A stretch of DNA of 64,000 nt, from assembly GCF_030913655.1 (NCBI RefSeq), contig NZ_CP133189.1, forward strand, positions 3,710,001 through 3,774,000, given 5' to 3'. Origin of the DNA: Clostridium sp. MB40-C1 (GTDB lineage Bacteria; Bacillota; Clostridia; Clostridiales; Clostridiaceae). Every line of letters starts with the position of its first letter. The first letter of the stretch is position 1. The notes under the pieces were generated by a model. The model did not search any database and was not told the origin of the DNA. It saw only the letters and a program-made list of their open reading frames with translations. The translations under genes and the position numbers were made by a program. Shown in pieces: positions 29,015 to 38,541 of this stretch.

Positions 29015-29411
29015 AAAATCACACTCCTATATTCATATCAGTACATTATATTAGAAGAAAAATAAAAGTTTACAAAAATTTTTATAAGTACAATAAAAAT
29101 GAATTTATTTATTGATTTTTTGTGTGAAATTGTTACAATAAATAAGGTGAATTCAATATTTAAAATCTAAATTATTTTTAATAAAATTTAAATGTTAATA
29201 TATTACATTGTTGTTTACTGTTTTGGAATTAATTTGTAACAATTAATTAATAAATAAATTGTATAATATAAGTGTAATCTATTTAAAAATTTGAGTATCT
29301 TTTAAGTAATTGTTGATTTGATATGATTTATAATTTAAAATTTTACTATAATTAAGTCAACAATTTAAAATAAAGAAGAAAGTTTAGATGAAAGTGGAGG
29401 AAGGAGAGTAA
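29015..29411. promoter_or_regulatory. Divergent promoter region
   Basis: A 397-base AT-rich gap between divergent genes. TATAAT at 29262-29267 serves the + strand, with no clear -35 at 17 bases. GTGGAGGAAGGAG before 29412 is a strong ribosome site. No gene seen. Confidence 0.4.
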
Positions 29412-30401
29412 ATGTCAAAAAAAAGACACTTGTTGATTGTTGCTATTATTGTGTTTATTAGTATTATTTTCGTAGGATGTAAAGACTTTACCGGTAACGA
29501 TACTCCTTCATGTGATGCAAACAAACAAGAAGTAGTTCATCAGAAAGAGAATGTAGTTGTAGCTTCTAAAGAAGAGGTAAATGAAAATGAAAATGGAAAT
29601 ACTAATGGAAATTTAAATAATTTTGGACTTGCTGTGGAAAAGAGAGGTTGGATTTATTACCTATATGAAAAAGACGATAAAGGATATATATACAAAAAGA
29701 AGATAGATGGTTCTTTAAATACAAAATTATGTGATGACTATGGATTTTATATAAATGTAGTAGGAAACTATATTTATTATAATAATGCTGATGATAACAA
29801 TCATATTTATAGAATAAAAACAGATGGCACAGGAAGAGAAAAAATTTCTAATGATATTGTACAAGATGTTTTTGTAGAGGGAAAATTTATTTATTATGTA
29901 AATGCTGAGGACGGCAAAATATACAAGCTTAAAATTGATAATAAAGAGAAAGTTAAATTAACTGATGATATTATGGAAATAGGTGGTATTGCAGTAGATA
30001 AAGAATTTATATACTACAATAATAAAGGGATTACTAAAATTAAGAAAGATGGATCAGCAAAAACATCGATTCTACAAGATAACAGCAATGTTTTTAGTAT
30101 AATAGATGTAGATCAGCAGTGGATATATTATTTAAATGATGTTGGATTATTTAGAATAAAAAAAGATGGTACATTAAAGGAACAATTATATAGCGGATCA
30201 GCATCTTGGGGAAACCTTAAGGGAGAATATATATTTTTTAGTGACATAAATAGTGGGTGTATATATAAGATTAGTAAAGACGGAAAGAGTAAAACAAAAA
30301 TAGTAGAAGACTTAGCTTATAAAATCAATATTGTTGGAACTGAAATTTATTATGATTATTCTAATAGACCTATGAAAATGAAGTGGGTAAGTGAAAAATA
30401 A
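29412..30401 (+). CDS. Lipoprotein with DUF5050-type beta-propeller repeats
   Basis: 329 residues. Lipoprotein signal: LIVAIIVFISIIFVGC with Cys23 as the likely lipid-attached residue. After an Asn/Glu-rich linker (about 30-75) come repeats of about 40 residues of the type WIYYLY...IYKIKKDGS, GNYIYYNN...HIYRIKTDGTG, FIYYVN...IYKLKIDN. This is the DUF5050 propeller seen in many clostridial surface proteins. It would sit on the outer face of the membrane. No catalytic motif; probably a binding or sensor protein. A perfect 23-bp terminator follows. Confidence 0.85.
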   Translation: MSKKRHLLIVAIIVFISIIFVGCKDFTGNDTPSCDANKQEVVHQKENVVVASKEEVNENENGNTNGNLNNFGLAVEKRGWIYYLYEKDDKGYIYKKKIDGSLNTKLCDDYGFYINVVGNYIYYNNADDNNHIYRIKTDGTGREKISNDIVQDVFVEGKFIYYVNAEDGKIYKLKIDNKEKVKLTDDIMEIGGIAVDKEFIYYNNKGITKIKKDGSAKTSILQDNSNVFSIIDVDQQWIYYLNDVGLFRIKKDGTLKEQLYSGSASWGNLKGEYIFFSDINSGCIYKISKDGKSKTKIVEDLAYKINIVGTEIYYDYSNRPMKMKWVSEK

Positions 30402-30427
30402 TTTAAATACTATAGTTTGAGATATTA

Positions 30428-30479
30428 ATATAAAAAACGTCTAATGAAAAGTTTATTTTTCATTAGACGTTTTTTATAT
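30428..30479. terminator. Bidirectional terminator with shared core hairpin
   Basis: 23-bp perfect stem around a 6-base loop. The inner stem TAATGAAAA/TTTTCATTA is the same as in the core hairpin of the A/B/C repeat family, while the outer stem (ACGTC/GACGT) differs but still pairs. Serves the lipoprotein gene and the convergent metal exporter. Confidence 0.9.
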
Positions 30480-30510
30480 TAAATTAAAAATTTCTTAAAA
30501 CATAGGCAAA

Positions 30511-31689
30511 TTAACTATAAGCTCTATCTAATGTAATAAGAGCATTGTAAAGAGGATGAATTTTCTTTAGTTCTTTATCTATATTAATTTTAAGATTTTC
30601 TTCATCTTTTAAAGTTAATTTTGAACTAAAATCAACTACAATATCAAAAATTAAATTTTTATACTCTCCATCACCAACGATTCTAAAATCATGAAAAGAT
30701 TTAATTTGAGGAAAATTTTCTAAGACTTTTCCTACTTCTATCCTAGCTTTATTTATTTCCTCATCGTCTGTATTTACTGGATCCATGTGTATAACTAAAA
30801 ATATATCTAAGTTTTTAGAAATTTCATTTTCTGCTTTATCTATTATTTCATGGATTTTAACAATAGATATATCATAAGGAACTTCTGCATGTATAGAAGC
30901 CATTCTTCTTCCAGGACCATAGTTGTGTATTATTAAATCATGAACTCCTATAATATTTTCATATTTTAGTACTTCATTTTTTAATTCTTCAACAAGTTCA
31001 GGATCGGGAGCTTCACCCAATAGTGGATTAATTGTATCTTTTATTAAAGAGTATCCAGAGTATAAAATAAATAACGATACTGCGATACCTACATACCCGT
31101 CAATAGGAAAGGATATCCACTTAGAAAGTAGTAATGAAAATGCTACAGTACTTGAAGATATAACATCAGTTAAGGCATCTAAAGAAGATGCTTGAAGAGC
31201 AGAGGAATTTATTTTTTTTCCTATGTATTTGTTGAATTTACTTAGCCATATTTTAGCACCGACGGATATTAATAATAAAATAAAAGGTATTAGTTGAAAA
31301 TTTATTTTTTCAGGATTCATTATTTTGTTAAAAGAAGACTTAGTAAATTCTACTCCAACCATGAGAACCATAAAAGCTACAATTAATCCAGAAATATATT
31401 CTATTCTACCATGTCCAAAAGGATGTTCTTTATCAGCAGGCTTAGAAGCTAATTTGAATCCAGCAATAGTTATAACTGAAGATAAAACGTCTGATAAGTT
31501 GTTGAAGGCGTCTGCTGTTACAGCAATACTTTTAACCAATAATCCAATAAAGAGTTTTATTAAAAAAAGAATAAAGTTAACTACTATACCTACTACTCCG
31601 CCTAAATATCCATAAGATTCTCTAACTTTATGATTATTTGTATTTTCGTAGTCTTTTACAAATTTAGTAACTAGTAATTTTGAAAGCAT
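30511..31689 (-). CDS. Cation diffusion facilitator, possible manganese exporter
   Basis: 392 residues, six membrane segments then a cytoplasmic domain. HPFGHGRIEYISG is the family signature. Metal site residues: NNLSD in segment 2 and DALTD in segment 5. An Asp in place of the His of zinc transporters is typical of the Mn-type CDF group (MntE-like), so manganese or iron is more likely than zinc. The C-terminal domain (about 210-290) is the usual dimer domain, with an extra about 90 residues after it, making the protein longer than FieF (about 300). TAGAGGTGATAAAATG start. Metal choice is inferred. Confidence 0.85.
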   Translation of the reverse strand: MLSKLLVTKFVKDYENTNNHKVRESYGYLGGVVGIVVNFILFLIKLFIGLLVKSIAVTADAFNNLSDVLSSVITIAGFKLASKPADKEHPFGHGRIEYISGLIVAFMVLMVGVEFTKSSFNKIMNPEKINFQLIPFILLLISVGAKIWLSKFNKYIGKKINSSALQASSLDALTDVISSSTVAFSLLLSKWISFPIDGYVGIAVSLFILYSGYSLIKDTINPLLGEAPDPELVEELKNEVLKYENIIGVHDLIIHNYGPGRRMASIHAEVPYDISIVKIHEIIDKAENEISKNLDIFLVIHMDPVNTDDEEINKARIEVGKVLENFPQIKSFHDFRIVGDGEYKNLIFDIVVDFSSKLTLKDEENLKINIDKELKKIHPLYNALITLDRAYS

Positions 31690-31849
31690 TTTATCACCTC
31701 TAACATAAATTTACTCTTCATATTATAGCACAACTAAAAAATGTTGCGAGGCAATGTTTTGGAGAATGTAAATTGATGAAAATAATACTTGTTTTTGGTA
31801 TACTATTTTTAGTATCATAAAAAGTTTATATGATTATGGAGGTAATAAA

Positions 31850-33148
31850 ATGAGTAAAGAATTAGAAATTGCACAAGAACTTATAGATTTTATATATGAA
31901 AGCCCAACAGCTTTTCATGCAGTGGAAAATGTAAGAAAACAGTTATTAGAAAATGGTTTTAAAGAATTGAAAGAAGAAGATAAATGGTATATAAAAAATA
32001 AAGGCAAATATTTTGTAACTAAGAATAATTCAGCTTTAATTGCGTTTGTAGTGGGAAAAGGTGAAGCAACAAACGATGGGTTTAAAATATTAGGGGCGCA
32101 TACAGATTCACCATGTTTTAGAGTTAAGCCAAATTGTGAAATGATATCAGAAGATGCTTATTTTAAAATTAATACAGAAGTTTACGGAGGACCTATAGTA
32201 AACACATGGTTAGATAGACCATTAGCTATTGCTGGTAGAGTTATATTAAAGGGAAAGAATATTTTATTCCCAGAAGAAAGACTTGTAAATATAAATAAAC
32301 CTATAATGATAATTCCTAATCTTGCTATTCATATGAATAGAGAAGTAAATAAAGGAGTTGAGTTAAATAGGCAAATAGATACACTTCCTTTAGTATCGTT
32401 AATTAATAATCAATTTGAAAAAGACAATTATCTTTTAAAGGTTATAGCAAAGGAATTAGGTATAGATTATGATGAAATACTAGATTTTGATTTATTTCTT
32501 TATGAATATGAAAAAGGAAGTATTATAGGACTTAATGAAGAGTTTATATCTTGCGGAAGACTAGACGATTTAGAGGCTGTTTATGCTGGACTTAAAGCTA
32601 TTATAAGTGCAGAAGTGTCAGAAGCTACTAATGTTTTAGTATGTTTTGATAATGAAGAAGTAGGTAGTTCAACAAAACAAGGGGCAGACTCAGAAATGCT
32701 TTCAAATGTTTTAGAAAGAATAGTTTTAGCTCAAGAAGGAAATAGAGAAGATTATTTTAGAGCTCTAGCTAAATCATTTATTATATCTTGTGATGCAGCT
32801 CATGCGGTTCATCCAAATAAAGGAGAGAAATGTGATCCAACCAACAGACCGCTTATAAATAAAGGGCCAGCAATAAAGATTGCAGCTAGCCAGAGTTATA
32901 CTTCAGATGGAAATTCATCAGCAGTATTTGAGTGTATTTGTAAAAAAGCAGGAGTACCTGTACAAAAGTTTGTAAATAGATCAGATGAAAGAGGAGGAAG
33001 CACAATAGGACCTATTTCATCTACACATATAAATATACGTTCTGTTGATATTGGAATTCCGATGTTAGCAATGCATTCAGTAAGAGAATTTTGTGGAGTA
33101 ATGGATCATTATTATTCTATTAAATGTTTTGAAGAATTTTACAAATAA
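31850..33148 (+). CDS. M18 family aminopeptidase
   Basis: 432 residues, typical of M18 (aspartyl aminopeptidase-like) cytosolic dinuclear zinc peptidases. Metal and catalytic signatures: GAHTDSPCFRVKP, CGRLDDLEAVYAG, CFDNEEVGSSTKQG, ISCDAAHAVHPN and the C-terminal HSVREFCGVMDHYY. Removes N-terminal residues from peptides in protein turnover. ATGGAGGTAATAAAATG gives a good start. Followed 106 bases later by comB. Confidence 0.92.
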   Translation: MSKELEIAQELIDFIYESPTAFHAVENVRKQLLENGFKELKEEDKWYIKNKGKYFVTKNNSALIAFVVGKGEATNDGFKILGAHTDSPCFRVKPNCEMISEDAYFKINTEVYGGPIVNTWLDRPLAIAGRVILKGKNILFPEERLVNINKPIMIIPNLAIHMNREVNKGVELNRQIDTLPLVSLINNQFEKDNYLLKVIAKELGIDYDEILDFDLFLYEYEKGSIIGLNEEFISCGRLDDLEAVYAGLKAIISAEVSEATNVLVCFDNEEVGSSTKQGADSEMLSNVLERIVLAQEGNREDYFRALAKSFIISCDAAHAVHPNKGEKCDPTNRPLINKGPAIKIAASQSYTSDGNSSAVFECICKKAGVPVQKFVNRSDERGGSTIGPISSTHINIRSVDIGIPMLAMHSVREFCGVMDHYYSIKCFEEFYK

Positions 33149-33254
33149 TATTTCTAGTTTTAGAGGAAGGTTTAAACTTCACTTAAAGCTTAAGTAGTGA
33201 ATGTAAATTTCAATGTTGTCAAAGTATTAAAGGAACAACTAAGGAGATATTACT

Positions 33255-33962
33255 ATGAATATAGATATAATTATTTCTAGTGGAGATATAAAAGAAGAAA
33301 AAATACAAGAGAAAACAGTAGTTATAATTGATATGCTAAGGGCTACTTCTGTAATTATAACTGCTCTAAATAATGGTTGTAAAGAAGTAATACCTGTAAT
33401 AGATATAGAAGAAGCAAGGGAAATAGTAGAGAATCAAAGAGAAAAGTATGTTTTAGGAGGAGAAAGAAAAGCTTTAAAAATAGAAGGGTTTGATTTTTCC
33501 AATTCTCCTTTGGAGTACTTAGATGGTTCTGCTAATGGTAAAACCTTAGTTATGACTACTACCAATGGAACTAAGGCAATCAATAGGTCTGTTAGTGCAA
33601 AGAATATGTTAATAGGAGCTATGATAAATGCTTCATCTGTTGCAAAAAAAGTTGTGGAGTTGGGGAATGATGTTGTGATAATAAACTCAGGAACTAATGG
33701 ACAATTTTCTATAGATGATTTTTTATGCAGTGGATATATAATAGAGTGTATACTTAAAGAAATAAAAGCAGATATGTCAGATATAGCTATTACCGCCCAT
33801 TATATGTATAATCAGAATGAAGATTTAGTTACATTTATAAAAAATGCAAAACACTATAAGGTATTGTTAGAGTTGGGACTTGAAGAAGATTTAGAATATT
33901 GTTGCAGAAAGGACATTATAGATATAGTACCAGAGTTTATTAATGGAAAAATTATTATATGA
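33255..33962 (+). CDS. comB: 2-phosphosulfolactate phosphatase family protein (ComB-like)
   Basis: 235 residues matching the ComB family: VVIIDMLRATSVIITAL (Mg-binding Asp), VLGGERKALKIEGFDFSNSP, TTTNGTKAI and INSGTNGQFSIDDFLCSG. In methanogens ComB makes sulfolactate for coenzyme M, but clostridia have no such pathway, so the true substrate here is probably another phospho-acid. AAGGAGATATT upstream. Ends before a strong terminator. Confidence 0.85.
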   Translation: MNIDIIISSGDIKEEKIQEKTVVIIDMLRATSVIITALNNGCKEVIPVIDIEEAREIVENQREKYVLGGERKALKIEGFDFSNSPLEYLDGSANGKTLVMTTTNGTKAINRSVSAKNMLIGAMINASSVAKKVVELGNDVVIINSGTNGQFSIDDFLCSGYIIECILKEIKADMSDIAITAHYMYNQNEDLVTFIKNAKHYKVLLELGLEEDLEYCCRKDIIDIVPEFINGKIII

Positions 33963-34060
33963 GTTCAATAATTTAAAACATAGGCTGAATTTAAAGTTAT
34001 TATAATAAGCTTTAAAAGAACTCAAAGAAGTAATATTTACTTAAAATAGTGAAGTTATAA

Positions 34061-34107
34061 ATAAAAAAGTTAAGCTTGTATCAAAATTACAAGCTTAACT
34101 TTTTTAT
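34061..34107. terminator. Strong terminator after comB
   Basis: Perfect 20-bp stem (ATAAAAAAGTTAAGCTTGTA and its complement), 7-base loop. The remainder of 33963-34347 is AT-rich; a 14-codon ORF with AGGAGG at 34180-34241 is too short to call. Confidence 0.9.
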
Positions 34108-34347
34108 TTAGGTGGTGAATAATTTATGCTGTATTTTCTTAAAATATATAACTAATAATAAAATAATATTTATAATTTTAGGAGGAATTTTTAAATATGG
34201 TAAATATATATAATAATATAAGACAAAATAATAAATATTAAATTTAAATAAGTTAATCTTTAACTTATAACAACAGTGTGATATAATTTATTAAAGGATA
34301 TTAAATATCATTGTAAGGGGATAAAAAATATAACTTAATTAAAGGGG

Positions 34348-34923
34348 ATGATCGTTATTATCCAGGTATTTGAGAAGTTTCCTATATTAAGTGGAAACGT
34401 ATACAACTTAAGGCAAGTTAAAGAAACCGATTGCAAAGATATACTTGATATATATTCTGATAATGATACAGTAAGATATGAGGGAATGAATACCATTGAG
34501 TCTATTGATAAAGTTAAAAATTACATTGAGTTTATTAACGAAGGATATAATAAAAAAATGTTTGTTCGTTGGGGTATAACTTATAAAGAAGATGATAAAT
34601 TATTAGGATTAATTTCTTTACATCACTTTGACTATTTAAATGCAAAGGCTGAGGTTGGATATATCCTCAATAAAAAATATTGGGGAAAGGGTATTATGAC
34701 TAGGAACTTATCTTTAGTGATCAATTATGCATTTAATGAATTAAAACTTCATAGATTAGAGGCAGTAATACACCCCGCAAACATAGCTTCAATAAATTTA
34801 GCAGAAAGATTAGGGTTTACAATAGAAGGTGTTAAAAAAGAATGTGAATTAAATCTTAGGACTCTTAATTATGAGGATAGGTTAATAATGGGAAGAGTAA
34901 AAAAAATGAAAAAAGTGAGTTGA
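34348..34923 (+). CDS. GNAT family N-acetyltransferase (RimJ/RimL type)
   Basis: 191 residues. GNAT fold: LRQVKETDCKDILDIYSD start, WGITYKEDDKLLGLISLHH, then motif A AEVGYILNKKYWGKGIMTRNLSLV (acetyl-CoA loop) and LHRLEAVIHPANIASINLAERLGFTIEGV. Acetylates an unknown amine, possibly a protein N-terminus or small molecule. The start is doubtful: AAAGGGG abuts the ATG at 34348 with almost no spacer, so initiation may be at a later near-cognate codon. Its last codons lie in the terminator stem. Confidence 0.85.
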   Translation: MIVIIQVFEKFPILSGNVYNLRQVKETDCKDILDIYSDNDTVRYEGMNTIESIDKVKNYIEFINEGYNKKMFVRWGITYKEDDKLLGLISLHHFDYLNAKAEVGYILNKKYWGKGIMTRNLSLVINYAFNELKLHRLEAVIHPANIASINLAERLGFTIEGVKKECELNLRTLNYEDRLIMGRVKKMKKVS

Positions 34924-34948
34924 AATATTTCAACTCACTTTTTTCATT
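34905..34948. terminator. Bidirectional terminator after the acetyltransferase gene
   Basis: 21-bp stem (AATGAAAAAAGTGAGTTGAAA and its complement) with a 2-base TA loop; the left arm is inside the coding sequence. Serves both convergent genes. Confidence 0.85.
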
Positions 34949-34953
34949 AAATA

Positions 34954-35313
34954 CTAATCATCATCAATATCGTCTATATCCATAGGGTGCATATACTGCA
35001 TTTGATTCATATGATGCATATGATCCATAGGGCACATATGCATCATATGAGGTGGCATATATAGCATTTGATTCATCATATGCATACAATTCATATTATT
35101 CATAGGATGCATAGGACACATGTGCATCATAGGGAGTTGCATATACTGCATTTGATTTGTATTATGCATGCAATTCATATAGTGCATAGGATGCATAGAA
35201 CATGTGTGCATTATATTGGGCTGCATATACTGCATTTGATTTATATCGTACATGTAGTCCATATCGTCCATATTCTCAATATCTTCCGTGGGACACATTG
35301 AGTATGTTTCCAT
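34954..35313 (-). CDS. Met/His/Cys-rich repeat protein, putative metal-binding
   Basis: 119 residues of which 34 are Met, 13 His and 6 Cys. After a short acidic start (DIENMDDMDYMYD) come about three imperfect repeats of 30 residues with MMHMCPMHPM, NNMNCMH and NQMQYMQ units, then an acidic tail DIDDIDDD. No signal peptide or membrane segment. TGAGGTGAATTTATG is a proper ribosome site and start, and the gene has its own flanking terminators. Met and His clusters of this type bind copper or silver in other proteins; a spore-coat or metal-store role is possible. Repeats also give long ORFs on the opposite strand, which are shadows. No known family recognised. Confidence 0.75.
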   Translation of the reverse strand: METYSMCPTEDIENMDDMDYMYDINQMQYMQPNIMHTCSMHPMHYMNCMHNTNQMQYMQLPMMHMCPMHPMNNMNCMHMMNQMLYMPPHMMHMCPMDHMHHMNQMQYMHPMDIDDIDDD

Positions 35314-35382
35314 AAATTCACCTCATAAATGATTTTTGTACATTAGTATTATATGAGTTATTTAAAGTTTAGTTACTTAGGA

Positions 35383-36756
35383 TTAAAATTTATTTTTCAA
35401 GTTTAAATTATAAGATATATTAAGTTTTTGTAATTGTTTTTTTAATATAGGTAAAGTAATGATGACAGATATTAAGTCAGCTATAGGAAATGATAGCCAC
35501 ACTCCATTTATCTTAGGATTGTAGATGTTTGGTAATATTAAGACTATAGGAATAAATAATATTACTTGCCTTAAGATAGAAAGAATAAATGAAGTAAGAG
35601 CTTCACCTAAAGATTGTGAAAGTCCTAATCCTGTCATTTGTATTCCTAAAAGGGGTGTTGCAACTATAACTATTCTTAAGGCTTTAACGCCATGAGACAA
35701 TAGATAAGGATCACTATTAAATAATTTTATTATTCCACTAGGAAATAATTCTACTAAGATAACACCTATAGTAGTTATGATAGTTGTATAGATTATTACA
35801 AGTCTAATAGTTTCTTTAATTTTCGATATATTATTACAGCCAAAATTATATCCAACTATAGGTTGCATGCCTTGAATAATTCCATTGATAGGCATAAATA
35901 ATAACAAAGTTATTTTATAGATTATTCCATAAACGGCAATGGCTAAATCTCCACCATATAATCCTAGAATATGATTTAAAAAAATTGTAACAATGCTTCC
36001 AGAGACTTGAACAGCAAATCCAGAGAAACCTATACTTATCATTTCTTTAATAATGTTTTTTTCAGGAATAAAATATTTAGGTGCTATTTTTAAAGATGTT
36101 CTATTGCTTTTTAGATAAATTAATATATAGATAAAAGAACCTAACTTAGATAAAATAGTAGCTATGGCAGCTCCTTTAATTCCCATATATAATTTAAATA
36201 TAAAAATATAGTCTAATAGTATGTTTGATAAGAAACCTATTATCATTGATATCATTGCATCTTTTGCATTTCCTTCAGATCTTATTATATTATTGCATGA
36301 AACACAAAATGGAAAATATAAGCTTCCAATAAACATTATTCTTGTGTAGTCTCTTGCATAAGGGAATATATTATCTGTTGTCCCAAAAAATTTTACTATA
36401 GGAGAAGTAAATGTGTAACCTAATATAGAAAAAATAATACCTAAAATTCCTACACAGAAAAAAGAATTTCCTGCTATATAATTTACTTTTTCTAAATCTT
36501 TTTTTCCAAGATTTCTTGATATCATTGAAGCAGAACCTATCCCAATTAAAAGAGAGAAAGACAAAATAATTATTTGAATAGGAAGTTGTATAGCTATTCC
36601 AGCTATGCCAAGAGTACCTACTCCTCTGCCTATAAAAATAGTATCCACGATGTTATATAAAGCATTTACAAGCATAGCTATTGTAGCAGGTAGAGCTAAT
36701 TTTAAAAGTGAATTATTGATATTTCCTTGTGATAGTAATTCTTCTCTTTTATTCAT
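35383..36756 (-). CDS. MATE family multidrug efflux transporter
   Basis: 457 residues, twelve membrane segments in two similar halves, as in the NorM/MepA group. LALPATIAMLVNALYNIVDTIFIGRGVG at the start and GMQPIVGYNFGCNN at the start of the second half are family signatures. Exports cationic drugs or metabolites using a sodium or proton gradient. The start has a weak AGGAGT site. Monocistronic. Confidence 0.92.
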   Translation of the reverse strand: MNKREELLSQGNINNSLLKLALPATIAMLVNALYNIVDTIFIGRGVGTLGIAGIAIQLPIQIIILSFSLLIGIGSASMISRNLGKKDLEKVNYIAGNSFFCVGILGIIFSILGYTFTSPIVKFFGTTDNIFPYARDYTRIMFIGSLYFPFCVSCNNIIRSEGNAKDAMISMIIGFLSNILLDYIFIFKLYMGIKGAAIATILSKLGSFIYILIYLKSNRTSLKIAPKYFIPEKNIIKEMISIGFSGFAVQVSGSIVTIFLNHILGLYGGDLAIAVYGIIYKITLLLFMPINGIIQGMQPIVGYNFGCNNISKIKETIRLVIIYTTIITTIGVILVELFPSGIIKLFNSDPYLLSHGVKALRIVIVATPLLGIQMTGLGLSQSLGEALTSFILSILRQVILFIPIVLILPNIYNPKINGVWLSFPIADLISVIITLPILKKQLQKLNISYNLNLKNKF

Positions 36757-36911
36757 TTAAATACTCCTATATAATTTATACTAAATTTAATATCGGTTAA
36801 GAAACTATATTAAATTAATAATTTTTAAAATATAATCTAATATTATTATACTGTTTATAGTGCATATTCTTAATAACTTAGTTGAATTTAAAAAATTAAT
36901 CTTATAAAGTA

Positions 36912-36940
36912 TTGCATAATTATAAAACCTGTGTTAAACT
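36912..36940 (+). promoter_or_regulatory. Promoter of the lysine riboswitch transcript
   Basis: TTGCAT, a 17-base spacer and TAAACT, about 30 bases before the aptamer. Confidence 0.45.
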
Positions 36941-36972
36941 AAGTACAATTTAATAAAGATTAGTTACCTAGG

Positions 36973-37131
36973 GTAGAGGTGCTGTAATTAATAGTATCTA
37001 TTTGGAGTCGACAGATGTTGATATTTAGAGAAAGGAATTATGGCCGAAGAGAGTAAATTGGTAAATTTATTTTCTGGGATTGCACAAAATATGTGTAATG
37101 CTGTCACGCAATTAATTGTGTGGAGAGCTAC
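36973..37131 (+). promoter_or_regulatory. Lysine riboswitch aptamer (L box)
   Basis: Conserved elements in order: GTAGAGGTGC, AGTA, GGAGTCGACAG, GAAAGGAATTATGGCCGAAG, CTGGG, CTGTCACGC and TGGAGAGCTAC, whose GCTAC end closes with the first GTAG. Binds lysine and promotes the terminator at 37176. Sits before lysC and lysA, as expected for feedback on lysine synthesis. RF00168 family. Confidence 0.95.
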
Positions 37132-37175
37132 AGGGTACACTGATTGCGGAGATTATATACATATTATTGTTAAAT

Positions 37176-37217
37176 AATTGCAGCAAGAGTGTTCCTTGCT
37201 GCAATTATTTTTTTTAT
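37176..37217 (+). terminator. Riboswitch-controlled terminator
   Basis: AATTGCAGCAAG pairs with CTTGCTGCAATT (12 bp) followed by a run of T residues, 100 bases before lysC. Confidence 0.93.
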
Positions 37218-37316
37218 TTGAAAATTAATTTATATTACAGTATATGTACGTAATTTATAATTATATTTAAAATAAATTAAAGTTCCTAGGTACATATCAT
37301 ATAGGGGGCATAAAAT

Positions 37317-38516
37317 ATGGCTATGGTTGTACAAAAATATGGAGGAAGTTCTGTTGCTACTACAGAAAAAATTAAAAATATTGCTAAGACTTTGGTAAAT
37401 AGAAAAAATAAAGGTGATGATTTAGTAGTTGTTGTTTCTGCTATGGGAGATACTACAGATGATTTAATATCTTTAGCTAAAAATATAGCTAATAATCCAG
37501 ATAAAAGGGAACTAGATGTTTTAATGTCAACAGGTGAAATGATGAGTGCTGCTCTTTTATCTATGGCTATTAAAGACTTAGGATATGATTCTGTAAGTTA
37601 TACAGCATATCAAATAGGTATAAAAACAAAGGGTCAATATGGTAAATGTTTAATAGATGACATAGAGTCAAGAAAAATAATCAATAGTATTAAAAATGGG
37701 AAAATTGTAATAGTAGCAGGTTTTCAGGGAATAAATGAATGTGGAGATATAACTACTCTAGGTAGAGGAGGGTCAGATACCACAGCTGTTGCTTTAGCAG
37801 TTAAATTAAATGGTATTTGCGAAATCTATACTGATGTTGATGGGGTATATAGTGTAGATCCACGAAAATATGAAAGAGCACAAAAATTAGATTTTATAGA
37901 TTATGAAGAGATGCTAGAACTATCAAGTTTAGGGGCACAAGTTATGCATTCTCGTTCTATAGAATTAGCTCAAAAATATGATATTCCAGTATATGTGGGA
38001 TTAAGCAATAGTGAAACTAAGGGTACAATTATTAAGGGGGAAAATAAAATGAATTTAGAGAGTAAACCAGTTACAGGACTTGCTACAAGTGATGATGATA
38101 TTGCAGTAACTTTAAAGGAGATAGATGCTAATATAAATATACTTTCTAGTTTGTTTGAAACAGTGGCTAATAGAAAAATAAATATAGATATGATAAGTCA
38201 GACTTCTCCTGTAAATGGTAAGGTAAACGTATCTTTCACTATACCAAAAGATGAAGAAAAAGAATGTATGGATATAATTAAAAATTTTTCTAAGGTACAA
38301 AATATTGCTATAGATAATAATATAACTAAGTTTTCTATTGTGGGCATAGGTATGAAAACAACTTCTGGGGTAGCTTCAAAAATGTTTAAGTTATTTAGTG
38401 AGAATAACATAGAAGTCAAGATGATAACAACATCAGAGATTAGAATAACATGTACTATAAATCAAAGTGATAAAAGTAAAGCGATAAAAATTATAGCAGA
38501 AGAATTTAAATTATAA
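37317..38516 (+). CDS. lysC: Aspartate kinase
   Basis: 399 residues. Kinase domain with VVQKYGGSSVATTEKI, VVSAMGDTTDDLI, STGEMMSAALLS and GRGGSDTTAVALA; two ACT domains from about residue 265 (INILSSLFETVANRKINIDMI and the last part). Makes aspartyl phosphate, first step to lysine, methionine and threonine. Behind a lysine riboswitch and 10-25 bases before lysA, so this copy is dedicated to lysine or diaminopimelate for the cell wall. AGGGGGCATAAA precedes the ATG. Confidence 0.95.
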   Translation: MAMVVQKYGGSSVATTEKIKNIAKTLVNRKNKGDDLVVVVSAMGDTTDDLISLAKNIANNPDKRELDVLMSTGEMMSAALLSMAIKDLGYDSVSYTAYQIGIKTKGQYGKCLIDDIESRKIINSIKNGKIVIVAGFQGINECGDITTLGRGGSDTTAVALAVKLNGICEIYTDVDGVYSVDPRKYERAQKLDFIDYEEMLELSSLGAQVMHSRSIELAQKYDIPVYVGLSNSETKGTIIKGENKMNLESKPVTGLATSDDDIAVTLKEIDANINILSSLFETVANRKINIDMISQTSPVNGKVNVSFTIPKDEEKECMDIIKNFSKVQNIAIDNNITKFSIVGIGMKTTSGVASKMFKLFSENNIEVKMITTSEIRITCTINQSDKSKAIKIIAEEFKL

Positions 38517-38541
38517 GTATTTTGAAATGGGGGCTAAAAAT

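Noticed and set aside
34180-34241. 14-codon ORF with AGGAGG before the acetyltransferase gene
   Set aside because: Low-complexity Asn/Ile codons in AT-rich DNA; could be a leader peptide but nothing supports it.
34348-34360. Firm start codon for the acetyltransferase
   Set aside because: AAAGGGG touches the ATG, so the start cannot be decided from sequence.
35068-35301. His/Ile-rich + strand ORF opposite the Met-rich gene
   Set aside because: Complement of ATG/CAT-rich repeats necessarily gives an open frame; no ribosome site.
37222-37316. Second riboswitch between the lysine terminator and lysC
   Set aside because: Only AT-rich sequence and the ribosome site are seen.
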